Positions 38,324 to 46,996 of a stretch of DNA of 51,832 bases are shown here, one piece after another. The stretch is from Bacteroidota bacterium (GTDB lineage: Bacteria; Bacteroidota; Ignavibacteria; UBA10030). A program made the translations under genes and the position numbers. The stretch covers positions 1 through 51,832 of the forward strand of contig JAKAJH010000018.1 in the NCBI GenBank assembly GCA_021813905.1, given 5' to 3'. Under the pieces are notes generated by a model that was given only the letters and a program-made list of their open reading frames with translations, had not been told where the DNA came from and made no database searches. How positions within the stretch are numbered: position 1 is the first letter of the stretch; the number at the start of each line of letters is the position of its first letter.

Positions 38324-39418
38324 TCACTTCTTCTGCCGGCTCAGCGCGTTGCGGGCGTCCGCAAAGCCGGGCTTCAGCACCGTATAGATGGTGGCGATGC
38401 GCTCCTTGTACGGCAGGAAGGAGCTCTTCATCGCGTTGATGGTCAGCTTCTCCAGATCATCGAGATTCAGGTCGAACGCCTCGGCCGCCGTGGCGAACTC
38501 ATCGGTGAGCGTGATATTGCTCATCAGGCGGTCGTCGGTGTTCAGGGTCACGCGGAACTTGTAGCGGTAGAAGATGCCGAACGGATGCTGCTCGATGCTC
38601 GGCACAGCGCCGGTGTGCACGTTGCTCGTCAGGCAGATCTCCAACGGGATCCGCTTGTCGAGAACATACTGCGAGAGGGTGCCCATACTCAGCACGTTCC
38701 CTTCCTTCACCCGCATGTCTTCGATGAGGCGCGTGGCGTGGCCGATGCGATGGGCACCGCACCACTGGATCGCCTGCCAGATCGATTCCTTGCCAAATCC
38801 TTCTCCGGCGTGGATGGTGATGTTGAAGTTCTCGCGCTGAATGTAGTGGAAGGCATCGACATGTTTCTTGGGCGGGTAGCCGCCTTCTTCCCCCGCGAGA
38901 TCAAAGCCGACAACGCCACGGTTCCGGAAGTCCACGGCAAGTTCGGCGATCTCCTGCGAGATGGAGGGATCCATGTGCCGCATGGCGCAGATGAGAAGCC
39001 CGAAAGCGACGCCGAAGTCCTTCTTGCCGCGCTCGAGTCCTTTCAGGACGGCCATCACGGCCTTCGGCTGGTCCAATCCCTTTTGCGTATGAAAGACCGG
39101 CGCAAACCGCGTCTCCACATAGACCACGCCGTCCTTCTTCATATCTTCCATCATCTCGTACGCGACCCGCTCCAGCGCCTCTTCGGTCTGCATCACACCG
39201 CACGTATGCTCGAAGCCTTCGAGAAACAGCGGCAGGCTGCCCCGCGTGGCGCCGCGATGGAACCACTCGGCCAGATTGCCCGGATCCTTCGACGGGAGCC
39301 GGGAGTAGCGCTGCTCCTTCGCCAGTTCGATGACCGTCCTGGGCCGGACGCCGCCGTCGAGGTGGTCGTGGAGCAGGACTTTGGGAAGTGTGCGGAGGAA
39401 TTCTTTCTTGAACTTCAT
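38324..39418 (-). CDS. add: Adenosine deaminase
   Basis: A 364-residue zinc enzyme of the adenosine/AMP deaminase family, converting adenosine to inosine. It shows the N-terminal metal-binding H-x-H in LLHDHLDGG, HAGEGFGKES with the catalytic Glu region, GAHRIGHATRL, LTSNVHTG and NTDDR, where the metal-binding Asp lies. ATG 39418 is preferred because AAGGAA lies eight nt upstream and the protein then begins with the family's N-terminal strand; the frame extends upstream into hutH but encodes nothing sensible. It lies 25 nt after hutH. A related activity on another amino-purine is possible. Confidence 0.9.
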   Translation of the reverse strand: MKFKKEFLRTLPKVLLHDHLDGGVRPRTVIELAKEQRYSRLPSKDPGNLAEWFHRGATRGSLPLFLEGFEHTCGVMQTEEALERVAYEMMEDMKKDGVVYVETRFAPVFHTQKGLDQPKAVMAVLKGLERGKKDFGVAFGLLICAMRHMDPSISQEIAELAVDFRNRGVVGFDLAGEEGGYPPKKHVDAFHYIQRENFNITIHAGEGFGKESIWQAIQWCGAHRIGHATRLIEDMRVKEGNVLSMGTLSQYVLDKRIPLEICLTSNVHTGAVPSIEQHPFGIFYRYKFRVTLNTDDRLMSNITLTDEFATAAEAFDLNLDDLEKLTINAMKSSFLPYKERIATIYTVLKPGFADARNALSRQKK

Positions 39419-39443
39419 TCGTCGGTTCCTTTCGCGGACGCGA

Positions 39444-41015
39444 TCAGTCGAGCTGTCCGATTTCCTGTTCCACGGCCCGGACGATCTCGCCGGAACGGAG
39501 CACCGCCAGGGCCTTCTGAATGTCATCGTGCAGCACACGGTCCCGTTCCAGCGGCGGGATTTGCTTCCGCAACACGGCATACGCCGACTCAGCGCCGCGT
39601 CCGGCGCGAAGCGCCGTCCGTCCGTTGAGCGTGCGGGCAAAATCGAGTCCCTGGCAGGCGCACAGCAGCTCGATGGCGAGCACGGTCTCGGCGTTCTGCA
39701 GCACCTTCCAGGCTTTCTGGGCGCTGATCGAACCCATACTGTTGTGGTCTTCCTGATTCGCCGACGTCGGGATTGAATCGACGCTGGCCGGATGGCACAG
39801 CACTTTGTTCTCTGACACGATCGACGCGGCCGTATATTGCGCGATCATCAGCCCGGAATTGAGCCCGCCGGACGGGGTCAGGAAGCGGGGCAGACCGCTC
39901 AGCGATCCGTTTACGAGCCGCTCGATGCGCCGTTCGGAGATATTGGCCAGTTCGGAGAGCGCGATCGCGAGGAAGTCGGTAGCGAGGGCCATCGGCTGGC
40001 CGTGGAAATTGCCGCCTTCCAGATGCACGTTGTCTCCGGCAAAGATCAGCGGATTGTCGGTGGCGGAATTCACTTCGATCGACACGGCGCCATGCACGTA
40101 TTCGACGGCATCACGCGACGCGCCATGCACCTGCGGAATGCAACGGATGGAGTACGCATCCTGCACCCGGGAGTCGTCATGGCGGTGCGACTCGCGCAGG
40201 GCGCTGCCTTTCATGAGCCGGCGCATATTGCCCGCGGCACGCTGCTGACCCCGGTACGGACGCAGCCGATGGATGCGGGCATCGAACGCCGTGTCGCTTC
40301 CCCGCAGCGCTTCGGTGCTGATTGCGGCGATCACGTCCGCCATTTTGTAGAGCGCCCGCGCCCGGTGAACGGTCAGGGCCGCGAAGGCCGTCATCATCTG
40401 CGTTCCATTGATGAGTGCGAGGCCTTCCTTCGCGGTCAACCGGACCGGATCGAGGCGAAGCTGCTTCAGCACATCCGCGGCGCGTACCATCTGCGGACAC
40501 TCGCCCCGGTGTTTCGGCAGCAGATAGAGAACGCCGCGGCCCATCATCGGCAGGACGAGATGCGACAACTGCACCAGATCGCCGCTCGCCCCTACGGATC
40601 CCTGCGACGGCACGATGGGCACACAGCCGAGGTTGAACAGCTGGATCATGCGATTGACCGTCTGGAGCCGGATGCCGGAGAACCCTTTCGCCAGGGCGTT
40701 TACGCGCAGGACGATCATGGCGCGCACCACTTCGATCGGCAGCGGCGCACCGGCCCCCGCCGCGTGGCTGAGGATGAGGTTCTGCTGCAGGTCGCTCAGG
40801 TGATCCGGGCTGATGCGCACGTTGGCGAATTCGCCGAATCCGGTCGTCACCCCGTAGATGGATTCGCCGCTGCGCACCCATCGCTCCACAAGTGCGCGGG
40901 AAGCACGCATGCGCCGGCGCGCTGCGGGAGCCAGAGTGATCTTTCCCCGTCCGGCTGCAATGCCGGCCAGGTCGGGAATGGTGAGACGGGAACCGTCCAG
41001 GGTCAAAGAGGTCAT
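39444..41015 (-). CDS. hutH: Histidine ammonia-lyase
   Basis: A 523-residue lyase converting L-histidine to urocanate and ammonia. The A143-S144-G145 triad in GSVGASGDL forms the MIO prosthetic group, and the catalytic Tyr is Y54 in YGVTTGFG. GLALINGTQ, RVQDAYSIRC and QEDHNSMG are further family landmarks. The length is normal. It is read divergently from the receiver/kinase operon that carries hutU, hutI and ftcD. A promoter and a 12-bp palindrome lie upstream. A tyrosine ammonia-lyase or aminomutase is less likely given the other hut genes nearby. Confidence 0.95.
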   Translation of the reverse strand: MTSLTLDGSRLTIPDLAGIAAGRGKITLAPAARRRMRASRALVERWVRSGESIYGVTTGFGEFANVRISPDHLSDLQQNLILSHAAGAGAPLPIEVVRAMIVLRVNALAKGFSGIRLQTVNRMIQLFNLGCVPIVPSQGSVGASGDLVQLSHLVLPMMGRGVLYLLPKHRGECPQMVRAADVLKQLRLDPVRLTAKEGLALINGTQMMTAFAALTVHRARALYKMADVIAAISTEALRGSDTAFDARIHRLRPYRGQQRAAGNMRRLMKGSALRESHRHDDSRVQDAYSIRCIPQVHGASRDAVEYVHGAVSIEVNSATDNPLIFAGDNVHLEGGNFHGQPMALATDFLAIALSELANISERRIERLVNGSLSGLPRFLTPSGGLNSGLMIAQYTAASIVSENKVLCHPASVDSIPTSANQEDHNSMGSISAQKAWKVLQNAETVLAIELLCACQGLDFARTLNGRTALRAGRGAESAYAVLRKQIPPLERDRVLHDDIQKALAVLRSGEIVRAVEQEIGQLD

Positions 41016-41047
41016 AGGCGAGCACTCGTCGGTGTGCGATGCATGCC

Positions 41048-41076
41048 AATTTAGCAGGGGGAAGCGTGAAATTCAA
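41048..41076 (-). promoter_or_regulatory. hutH promoter
   Basis: On the minus strand TTGAAT (41071-41076), 17 bp and TAAATT (41048-41053). The predicted start near 41041 leaves about 26 nt to the hutH ATG. The -35 box lies inside the palindrome at 41071-41082. Confidence 0.5.
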
Positions 41077-41082
41077 TTGAAT
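41071..41082. promoter_or_regulatory. 12-bp palindrome over the hutH -35 box
   Basis: ATTCAATTGAAT is a perfect inverted repeat covering the -35 element of the hutH promoter, so a bound protein should block it. An AT-rich 12-mer can arise by chance; the placement makes it worth noting. Confidence 0.4.
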
Positions 41083-41097
41083 ACCTTCGCAGACGCT

Positions 41098-41108
41098 GCC
41101 GGACCGGC
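41098..41108. promoter_or_regulatory. GC-rich inverted repeat upstream of the rightward promoter
   Basis: GCCGG-A-CCGGC is an 11-bp quasi-palindrome ending three bases before the -35 box at 41112, a position suited to an activator. It is short and may be chance. Confidence 0.25.
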
Positions 41109-41111
41109 GCG

Positions 41112-41140
41112 TTGACTTTACGGGTGAATCTGGTTATACT
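41112..41140 (+). promoter_or_regulatory. Strong promoter of the phosphorelay/hut operon
   Basis: TTGACT (41112-41117), an exact 17-bp spacer and TATACT (41135-41140), five of six matches in each box; the best promoter in the window. The predicted start near 41147 gives a leader of about 93 nt to ATG 41240. Confidence 0.7.
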
Positions 41141-41239
41141 CATGCCAGTCGTCAACACCTTTTGTCGCCGCCGCGGGATCGGGACCACCGCCAGCCGCTC
41201 CCGGGATGCGAAACCACCACGTCACCATCGCGAGACCGT

Positions 41240-42346
41240 ATGAGCCAGGACAAAGCGTCCGTCCTCATTGCCGATGACGAAGATTCGCTTCGAGCCTCCA
41301 TTGCCGCGTGGCTCGCAGAAGAGAGTTTCGACGTCGATCAGGCAGCCGACGGCCTGGAGGCCATCAAGAAGGTCCAGTCCCGTGACTACGATCTCGCGCT
41401 GCTCGATATCAAGATGCCGGGCGCGAACGGCCTGGAAGTGCTCCGGTTCGTCAAGAAGAACTCCACCGGCACTGAAGTGGTCATGATGACCGGGATGAGC
41501 GACGTCAGCATGGCCGTCGAGGCCATGAAACTCGGGGCCAAGGAATATCTGACAAAGCCGGTCGACATGGATCATCTGGTCCCCCAGCTTCGCACTATTC
41601 TGAAGACGCGCGATGCCGAGGACCACATCCGGCGGCTGCAGTCCGAACACACTTCCCGCCTTCTGTACGATCTCCACAATCCCATCGCCGGCCTGCGCCA
41701 AAGCATCGGCTACCTGATGAAAGGCATGGCCGGCCCGATCGGCGACCATCAGCGGGAGTTGCTCGGCTACATGACCGCGTCGATCGACAAGGTCATCGGA
41801 CTGCTGAACGACATGATGGATTTGACCAAGCTGGAAGGGGGCCGCGTCCGTCTCAACAAAGGCATCAGCAGCCTGGCAACGAGCGTGCAGAACGTCACGC
41901 AGGAATTCCGTGTACCGATCCAGGCGGCCAAGATCACGCTCGATGTCTATGCCGAAGAGGACCTGCCGACCCTGGAGTACGACTCGGAGAAGATCGGTCA
42001 GGTCGTCAAGACGATTCTGGATAACGCCATCAAGCACACACCGGAACAGGGCGCCATCGTTGTGCAGGTGCGCAAAGTCGCGATTGTCCTCGAAGAAGGA
42101 CAGCGGCCCACCGACCACGTCATGGTCTCGATCTTCAACAGCGGATCGGGGATCCCGAAAGAAGAGCTTCCGCTCGTCTTCGACCGCTATCGCGATCTGG
42201 TGTCCGGCTCAAAGGATGAGAAGAAATCCACCGGCCTCGGGCTGATCATCGCCCAGCGCATCGTCGAGGCGCATAACGGCCGCATCTGGGTCGAGTCGGA
42301 ATCCGGCAAAGGCGCCACCTTCTACTTCGCGCTCCCGGTCCGGTAA
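41240..42346 (+). CDS. Receiver-histidine-kinase-like protein with altered H-box
   Basis: A 368-residue soluble protein. The receiver domain (about 6-122) has the phospho-acceptor D56 in LLDIKMP, the acidic pair in ADDED and K106 in LTKP. A HisKA-like helical pair (about 132-210) and a HATPase domain (about 225-368) follow. In the H-box the canonical H-E/D-L-R-x-P-L is replaced by Y143-D-L-H146-N-P-I, so the usual histidine is a tyrosine and a histidine sits at the Arg position. The N-box (LDNAIKHT) and G2 box (STGLGL) are intact; G1 reads NSGSGI. There are no membrane helices. ATG 41240 starts directly before the receiver domain. The protein could be a pseudokinase, an ATP-binding output module, or a kinase using H146. 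Confidence 0.85.
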   Translation: MSQDKASVLIADDEDSLRASIAAWLAEESFDVDQAADGLEAIKKVQSRDYDLALLDIKMPGANGLEVLRFVKKNSTGTEVVMMTGMSDVSMAVEAMKLGAKEYLTKPVDMDHLVPQLRTILKTRDAEDHIRRLQSEHTSRLLYDLHNPIAGLRQSIGYLMKGMAGPIGDHQRELLGYMTASIDKVIGLLNDMMDLTKLEGGRVRLNKGISSLATSVQNVTQEFRVPIQAAKITLDVYAEEDLPTLEYDSEKIGQVVKTILDNAIKHTPEQGAIVVQVRKVAIVLEEGQRPTDHVMVSIFNSGSGIPKEELPLVFDRYRDLVSGSKDEKKSTGLGLIIAQRIVEAHNGRIWVESESGKGATFYFALPVR

Positions 42347-42355
42347 TCCAGCTTC

Positions 42356-43735
42356 ATGATCAACGAATCCATCTCCATCCTCGCGGTGGACGACGAGGAA
42401 TCATTCCTCGAGGTCCTGAACGCCGCCCTCTCCGCCGAAGGCTATCGCGTCGAACTTGCGCACGATGGCGTCGGCGCCATCAACACTCTTCAGAACCGGG
42501 TCTTCGACCTCGTGCTGCTCGACGTCAAGATGCCCCGCGTGGACGGCATCGAAGTGCTCCGCTTCGCCCGCGAGCACTACCTGGACACGCAGGTAATCAT
42601 GCTCACGGGCGTGAACGACGTCCGGAGCGCCGTGGAGTGCATGCAGCTCGGCGCGTACCACTACATCACCAAGCCGTACTCCATCAGCGAGCTGACAGCC
42701 GTGATCGACCGCGCGCTCGAGCGCAAGCGCCTGCTGATCGAGAACAAAGTGCTGAAGTCGGAGCTCGCGCGGCACGCATTCGCGGGAAACATCGTCGGCC
42801 AGAGCAAGCCGATGCTGGAACTTCTGACCATCGCTTCCAAGGTCGCGCCCACCGATTCGCCGGTGCTGATTCAGGGCGCCAGCGGCACAGGGAAAGAACT
42901 GATCGCCACGTTCCTGCATCAGAACAGCCTGCGCAAGAACCAGCAGTTTGTCGCGTTGAACTGCGCATCCATTCCGGAAGCGCTGCTGGAAAGCGAGCTG
43001 TTCGGACATGAGAAGGGCGCGTTTACGGATGCCATCGCCGCCAAGCAGGGCCTCGCAGAGATTGCCAACGGCGGCACGCTGTTTCTCGACGAGATCGGCG
43101 AGATCAGTCCGATGATCCAGCCGAAGCTGCTGCGGTTTCTGCAGACCGGCGAATACCGGCGGGTCGGCGGCAACAAGCCGATGCGCTCCGATGTGCGCGT
43201 GATCTCCGCGACGAACAAGAATCTCGAAGAAGAGGTCGCCGCCGGCCGGTTCCGCGAGGACCTCCTCTACCGGATCAACGTGATCACGTTGCGTGTCCCT
43301 CCGCTGCGCGATCGCCCAGACGACATCCCGCTCCTCGTCGATTATTTTCTGAAGACCAAGGTGCGTCCGCACGGCCTGAAGATGATTGAGCCGAAGGCGC
43401 TCGAATTGCTTGTCAAGTACGACTGGCCGGGGAATGTACGGGAGCTCGAGAACGTCATCGAACGCGCCAGCATTCTCTGCAAAGACAATCTGATCCGTGT
43501 GGAGGACATCGCCCTGCCGATCGGCCGGCGCCCGGTACTCCCGCGTGATCCCGAGTCGGCCGCTCCGACTTCCCTGCTGGGAACCGCCGTGTCGATGCGG
43601 GAGGTTGAAAAGGCGCACATCGCGGGTGTGCTTAAATCGGTCGGCTGGAACAAGAATACCGCCGCGCAGATCCTCGGCATCAGCCTGAAAACGCTCTACA
43701 CGAAGATCCAGCAGTTCAATTTAACCAAAGACTGA
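42356..43735 (+). CDS. NtrC-type sigma54-dependent response regulator
   Basis: A 459-residue transcription activator. The receiver domain (about 6-122) has D56 in LLDVKMP and K106. The AAA+ domain (about 145-380) has Walker A GASGTGKE (174-181), Walker B TLFLDE (241-246) and an arginine-finger region. The sigma54-contacting loop reads GAFTDA (221-226) instead of GAFTGA. A Fis-type helix-turn-helix ends the protein (NTAAQILGISLKTLYTKI). It starts 9 nt after the receiver/kinase-like gene and is its natural partner. Its targets are unknown: I found no convincing -24/-12 element in the window. Confidence 0.93.
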   Translation: MINESISILAVDDEESFLEVLNAALSAEGYRVELAHDGVGAINTLQNRVFDLVLLDVKMPRVDGIEVLRFAREHYLDTQVIMLTGVNDVRSAVECMQLGAYHYITKPYSISELTAVIDRALERKRLLIENKVLKSELARHAFAGNIVGQSKPMLELLTIASKVAPTDSPVLIQGASGTGKELIATFLHQNSLRKNQQFVALNCASIPEALLESELFGHEKGAFTDAIAAKQGLAEIANGGTLFLDEIGEISPMIQPKLLRFLQTGEYRRVGGNKPMRSDVRVISATNKNLEEEVAAGRFREDLLYRINVITLRVPPLRDRPDDIPLLVDYFLKTKVRPHGLKMIEPKALELLVKYDWPGNVRELENVIERASILCKDNLIRVEDIALPIGRRPVLPRDPESAAPTSLLGTAVSMREVEKAHIAGVLKSVGWNKNTAAQILGISLKTLYTKIQQFNLTKD

Positions 43736-43759
43736 GCGTCCGTGGGGGGGACAATCGAT

Positions 43760-44248
43760 ATGCATCTCTATCTTCTGCGGCACGGGGAAGCCGGGAAGAG
43801 GAGCGATCTTCAGGACCACGAGCGACCGCTGACCGATCACGGAAGCGCGCAAGCGCGGTCGGCCGGCTCTGTGCTGCTCAAGGTCCGGGCGGGCATCGAG
43901 ACTGTGATCAGCAGTCCGCTGATCCGGGCGCGCCAGACCGCCGAGATCGTCTGCATGTCGCTCGGCATCACCGGATTCGAGGTCAGTGAGACTCTGGCAC
44001 CCGGGGCGGACCGGCGCCGGCTCTACGCCTTCCTGTCATCGTCGTCCGCCGCAACCGTGCTGCTGGTTGGTCACGAGCCGCAGATGTCGGAGACGGTGTC
44101 CGAACTGATCAGCGGCCGACCGCAGTGCGAGGTCGCCATGGGAACCTGTACGCTGGCCCGGGTGGATGTCGAGCATCCCGTCGGCCCGGGGCGTGGCACC
44201 CTGCGCTTTCTGCTGCCGCAAGACCTGATCGAGGAACTGTCGCGTTAA
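43760..44248 (+). CDS. sixA: Phosphohistidine phosphatase SixA family
   Basis: A 162-residue histidine phosphatase. The catalytic R7-H8-G9 motif (RHGEAG) is at the extreme N-terminus, as in SixA; SSPLIRARQTAEI and LVGHEPQMSE complete the active site. E. coli SixA removes phosphate from the Hpt domain of ArcB and has also been tied to the nitrogen PTS. Here it lies 24 nt after the NtrC gene, and an Hpt protein is encoded 3.1 kb downstream, so damping of a phosphorelay is a reasonable inference. ATG 43760 is preceded by a G-run at 43745-43750 that can serve as the ribosome-binding site; an in-frame start at 43742 adds only six residues. Confidence 0.9.
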   Translation: MHLYLLRHGEAGKRSDLQDHERPLTDHGSAQARSAGSVLLKVRAGIETVISSPLIRARQTAEIVCMSLGITGFEVSETLAPGADRRRLYAFLSSSSAATVLLVGHEPQMSETVSELISGRPQCEVAMGTCTLARVDVEHPVGPGRGTLRFLLPQDLIEELSR

Positions 44249-44258
44249 GGAGAAACGC

Positions 44259-44741
44259 ATGGAACTCAAGACCGTCCGCATCGAAAAGCCCGAGACCACC
44301 AACTTCATACTCGGTCAGTCGCACTTCATCAAGACCGTGGAGGATATCCACGAGGCGATCGTGCAGACGAATCCGGCCATGAAATTCGGGCTGGGATTCT
44401 GCGAGTCGAGCGGCCCCGCTCTGGTGCGGTTGACGGGCAACGATCCCTCTCTGGTCGAACTCGCCAAGCGGAACGCCCTGGCGCTCTCCTGCGGACACGC
44501 GTTCATCCTTTTCATGGAGAACGGCTTCCCCGTCAGTATCCTCAACACCATCAAGAACATCCCTGAAGTGTGCCAGATCTACTGCGCAACCGCGAATCCG
44601 GCGGAAGTGATCGTGGCGGAAACGGACCAGGGGCGGGGCATCATGGGTGTGATCGACGGAATCCGCACGAAAGGTGTCGAGACCGAGGCCGATGTCCGCT
44701 CCCGCAAGGAGATCCTGCGCACGATCGGCTACAAGCTGTAG
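44259..44741 (+). CDS. Adenosine-specific kinase family protein
   Basis: A 160-residue protein matching the adenosine-specific kinase family (PF04008), a small cytoplasmic family known mainly from archaea and thermophiles. Conserved features are the N-terminal ELKTVRIEKPE, MKFGLGFCESSGPALVR, CGHAFILFMENGFPVSILN and the C-terminal GRGIMGVIDG. The family name rests on limited biochemical work, so phosphorylation of adenosine is a provisional call. AAGGAG precedes the ATG. It sits 10 nt after sixA and 13 nt before the RidA lipoprotein, and adenosine deaminase is encoded in the divergent hutH unit, giving a possible adenosine link. Confidence 0.85.
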   Translation: MELKTVRIEKPETTNFILGQSHFIKTVEDIHEAIVQTNPAMKFGLGFCESSGPALVRLTGNDPSLVELAKRNALALSCGHAFILFMENGFPVSILNTIKNIPEVCQIYCATANPAEVIVAETDQGRGIMGVIDGIRTKGVETEADVRSRKEILRTIGYKL

Positions 44742-44754
44742 CAAGGAGATTCTC

Positions 44755-45234
44755 ATGAGACGCGCACTGCTCCTGTCGTGCACCGCGCTGCTCCTGGCCG
44801 GCTGCGGACGCTCCGATGACGACCTGCGGCGAATGATCCGCGAAGAGATCGGACGTCGGGCGGACCGGACGTACTATACGGACGCGCAGGTGTACGGTCC
44901 ATACTCCCCGGCCGTCAAGGCCGGTCGGTTCCTGTTCGTCTCCGGACAGATCGGCGCCGACCCGGTCACGATGGAACTCGTCGGCACGGATGTCGCGGCG
45001 CAGACACGGCAGGCTCTGACGAATCTCACGACCCTCCTGAACAAGGCCGGATACGACTCATCGGATGTCGTGCAGTGCACGGTCTTTCTCCGCGACATGA
45101 AGGAATTCTCCCGCATGAATCTGATCTACGGCGGATTCTTCGCGGACGGAAAGTACCCCACACGGACAACCGTCGAGGTCTCCAGCCTCCCGAAAGACGC
45201 GCTCGTGGAGATCTCCGCCATCGCCATGAAATGA
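44755..45234 (+). CDS. RidA/YjgF-family lipoprotein
   Basis: A 159-residue protein with a clear lipoprotein signal (LLLAGC, lipidated C17), then a charged linker (about 18-42) and a RidA domain (about 43-159). The domain has YSPAVKAGRFLFVSGQIG, TLLNKAGYDSSDVVQCTVFL, the conserved Arg in PTRTTVEV and LVEISAIAM. RidA proteins hydrolyse reactive enamines and imines such as 2-aminoacrylate. They are normally cytoplasmic, so membrane anchoring is unusual. ATG 44755 has AAGGAG six nt upstream; an in-frame start at 44674 would bury the signal peptide. It precedes hutU by 66 nt. Confidence 0.88.
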   Translation: MRRALLLSCTALLLAGCGRSDDDLRRMIREEIGRRADRTYYTDAQVYGPYSPAVKAGRFLFVSGQIGADPVTMELVGTDVAAQTRQALTNLTTLLNKAGYDSSDVVQCTVFLRDMKEFSRMNLIYGGFFADGKYPTRTTVEVSSLPKDALVEISAIAMK

Positions 45235-45300
45235 GCCGGTGCGGAGCGCTTCGTTCTGCCGACGCCCCGGCCGGCGTGCCGAATAACTCAGGTGTGATCC

Positions 45301-46971
45301 ATGAAACAACCTCCCAAGTCCCAGTCGCCGATCATCCGCGCCCCCCGCGGCACCACGCGCTCCTGCAAAGGATGGATCCAGGAGGCGGCGCTCCGCATGC
45401 TCATGAACAACCTGGATCCCGACGTCGCCGAACGTCCCGAAGATCTGATCGTCTACGGCGGCACCGGCAAGGCGGCCCGATCGTGGGAAGCGTTCCATGC
45501 GATCGTCCGGACGCTGCGTGCATTGGAAGACGACGAAACGATGCTCGTCCAGTCCGGGAAACCGGTGGCGGTGTTCCGCACGCACCGGGACGCTCCTCGC
45601 GTACTGATCAGCAACGCGATGCTTGTGCCGCGTTGGGCCACGTGGGATGAGTTTCGCCGTCTTGAAGGCCTGGGCCTCACCATGTACGGGCAGATGACAG
45701 CGGGCAGTTGGATCTACATCGGCACGCAGGGGATCCTTCAAGGGACGTATGAGACGTTCGCCGCCGCCGCGACAAAGCACTTCGGCGGGACTCTCGCCGG
45801 CAAATTCCTGCTGACCGCAGGTCTTGGCGGCATGGGGGGCGCACAGCCGTTGGCGGCCACCATGAACGGCGCCGCCTGCCTCGTGGTCGAGGTCGATCCG
45901 CACCGCATCCAGCGCCGCATCCAGTCGCGCTATCTCGACACGATGAGCAACGACCTGAACGATGCCCTTGCGCAGATCCGTGCCGCCAAGGAGAAGAAAC
46001 TGCCGCTCTCGGTCGGACTGCTGGCCAACGCCGCGGAGGTGATCCCGAAGATCGCGGCCGGCAAGTTCCTTCCCGACGTGGTGACGGACCAGACATCGGC
46101 CCATGACACGCTGAACGGCTATGTACCATCCGGCATGCCGTACGCGAAGGCCCTCGAGCTGCGCCGCAAGAATCCGAAGAAGTACGTCGCCCTTGCTCAG
46201 GCGTCCATCGCCGAGCACGTGAAAGGCCTGCTGAAACTCCGGTCCCGCGGCGCGGTGGTCTTCGACTACGGCAACAACATCCGCGGTGAAGCCCTCTCCG
46301 CCGGCGTCCGGAAGGCGTTCGACATCCCCGGGTTCGTTCCGGAATACATCCGTCCGCTCTTCTGCGACGGGAAGGGCCCGTTCCGTTGGGCCGCCCTTTC
46401 CGGCGATCCGGAGGACATCTATCGTACTGACCGTGCGATCCTGGAGACATTTCCGGAAAACAAGCCGTTGTGCCGCTGGATCGAGAAGGCGCAGAAAGAG
46501 GTCGCGTTCCAGGGCCTTCCCTCACGCATCTGCTGGCTCGGCTACGGGGAGCGCGCAAAGATGGGCAAGATCTTCAACGACCTCGTCGCGTCCGGAGAAA
46601 TCTCCGCGCCGATCGTGATCGGTCGTGATCACCTCGATTGCGGCAGCGTTGCGTCACCGAACCGCGAGACGGAGCGGATGAAGGACGGCAGCGATGCAAT
46701 CGCGGACTGGCCGGTGCTCAATGCCTTGCTGAACGCGGTCGGCGGTGCAAGCTGGGTCAGCGTGCACCATGGCGGCGGCGTGGGGATCGGCCTGTCGATC
46801 CACGCCGGCATGGTAATCGTGGCAGACGGTACGAAAGAAGCGGAAGCGCGCCTGCAACGGGTGCTGACCTACGATCCGGGCATGGGAATCGTTCGCCATG
46901 CCGACGCCGGTTATGACCGTGCGATCAGGAACGCGAAGCAATGGGATGTTCGGATCCCGATGATGAAATGA
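45301..46971 (+). CDS. hutU: Urocanate hydratase (urocanase)
   Basis: A 556-residue NAD-dependent enzyme converting urocanate to 4-imidazolone-5-propanoate, the second step of histidine degradation. Near-invariant stretches include [41 protein letters not shown], the NAD-binding [41 protein letters not shown], and [10 protein letters not shown] near the end. The length is normal. It is the first catabolic gene in the rightward operon and supplies the step between hutH (divergent) and hutI (downstream). Confidence 0.97.
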   Translation: MKQPPKSQSPIIRAPRGTTRSCKGWIQEAALRMLMNNLDPDVAERPEDLIVYGGTGKAARSWEAFHAIVRTLRALEDDETMLVQSGKPVAVFRTHRDAPRVLISNAMLVPRWATWDEFRRLEGLGLTMYGQMTAGSWIYIGTQGILQGTYETFAAAATKHFGGTLAGKFLLTAGLGGMGGAQPLAATMNGAACLVVEVDPHRIQRRIQSRYLDTMSNDLNDALAQIRAAKEKKLPLSVGLLANAAEVIPKIAAGKFLPDVVTDQTSAHDTLNGYVPSGMPYAKALELRRKNPKKYVALAQASIAEHVKGLLKLRSRGAVVFDYGNNIRGEALSAGVRKAFDIPGFVPEYIRPLFCDGKGPFRWAALSGDPEDIYRTDRAILETFPENKPLCRWIEKAQKEVAFQGLPSRICWLGYGERAKMGKIFNDLVASGEISAPIVIGRDHLDCGSVASPNRETERMKDGSDAIADWPVLNALLNAVGGASWVSVHHGGGVGIGLSIHAGMVIVADGTKEAEARLQRVLTYDPGMGIVRHADAGYDRAIRNAKQWDVRIPMMK

Positions 46972-46996
46972 ACCCGACGAATGCTCCGGAGGAATC

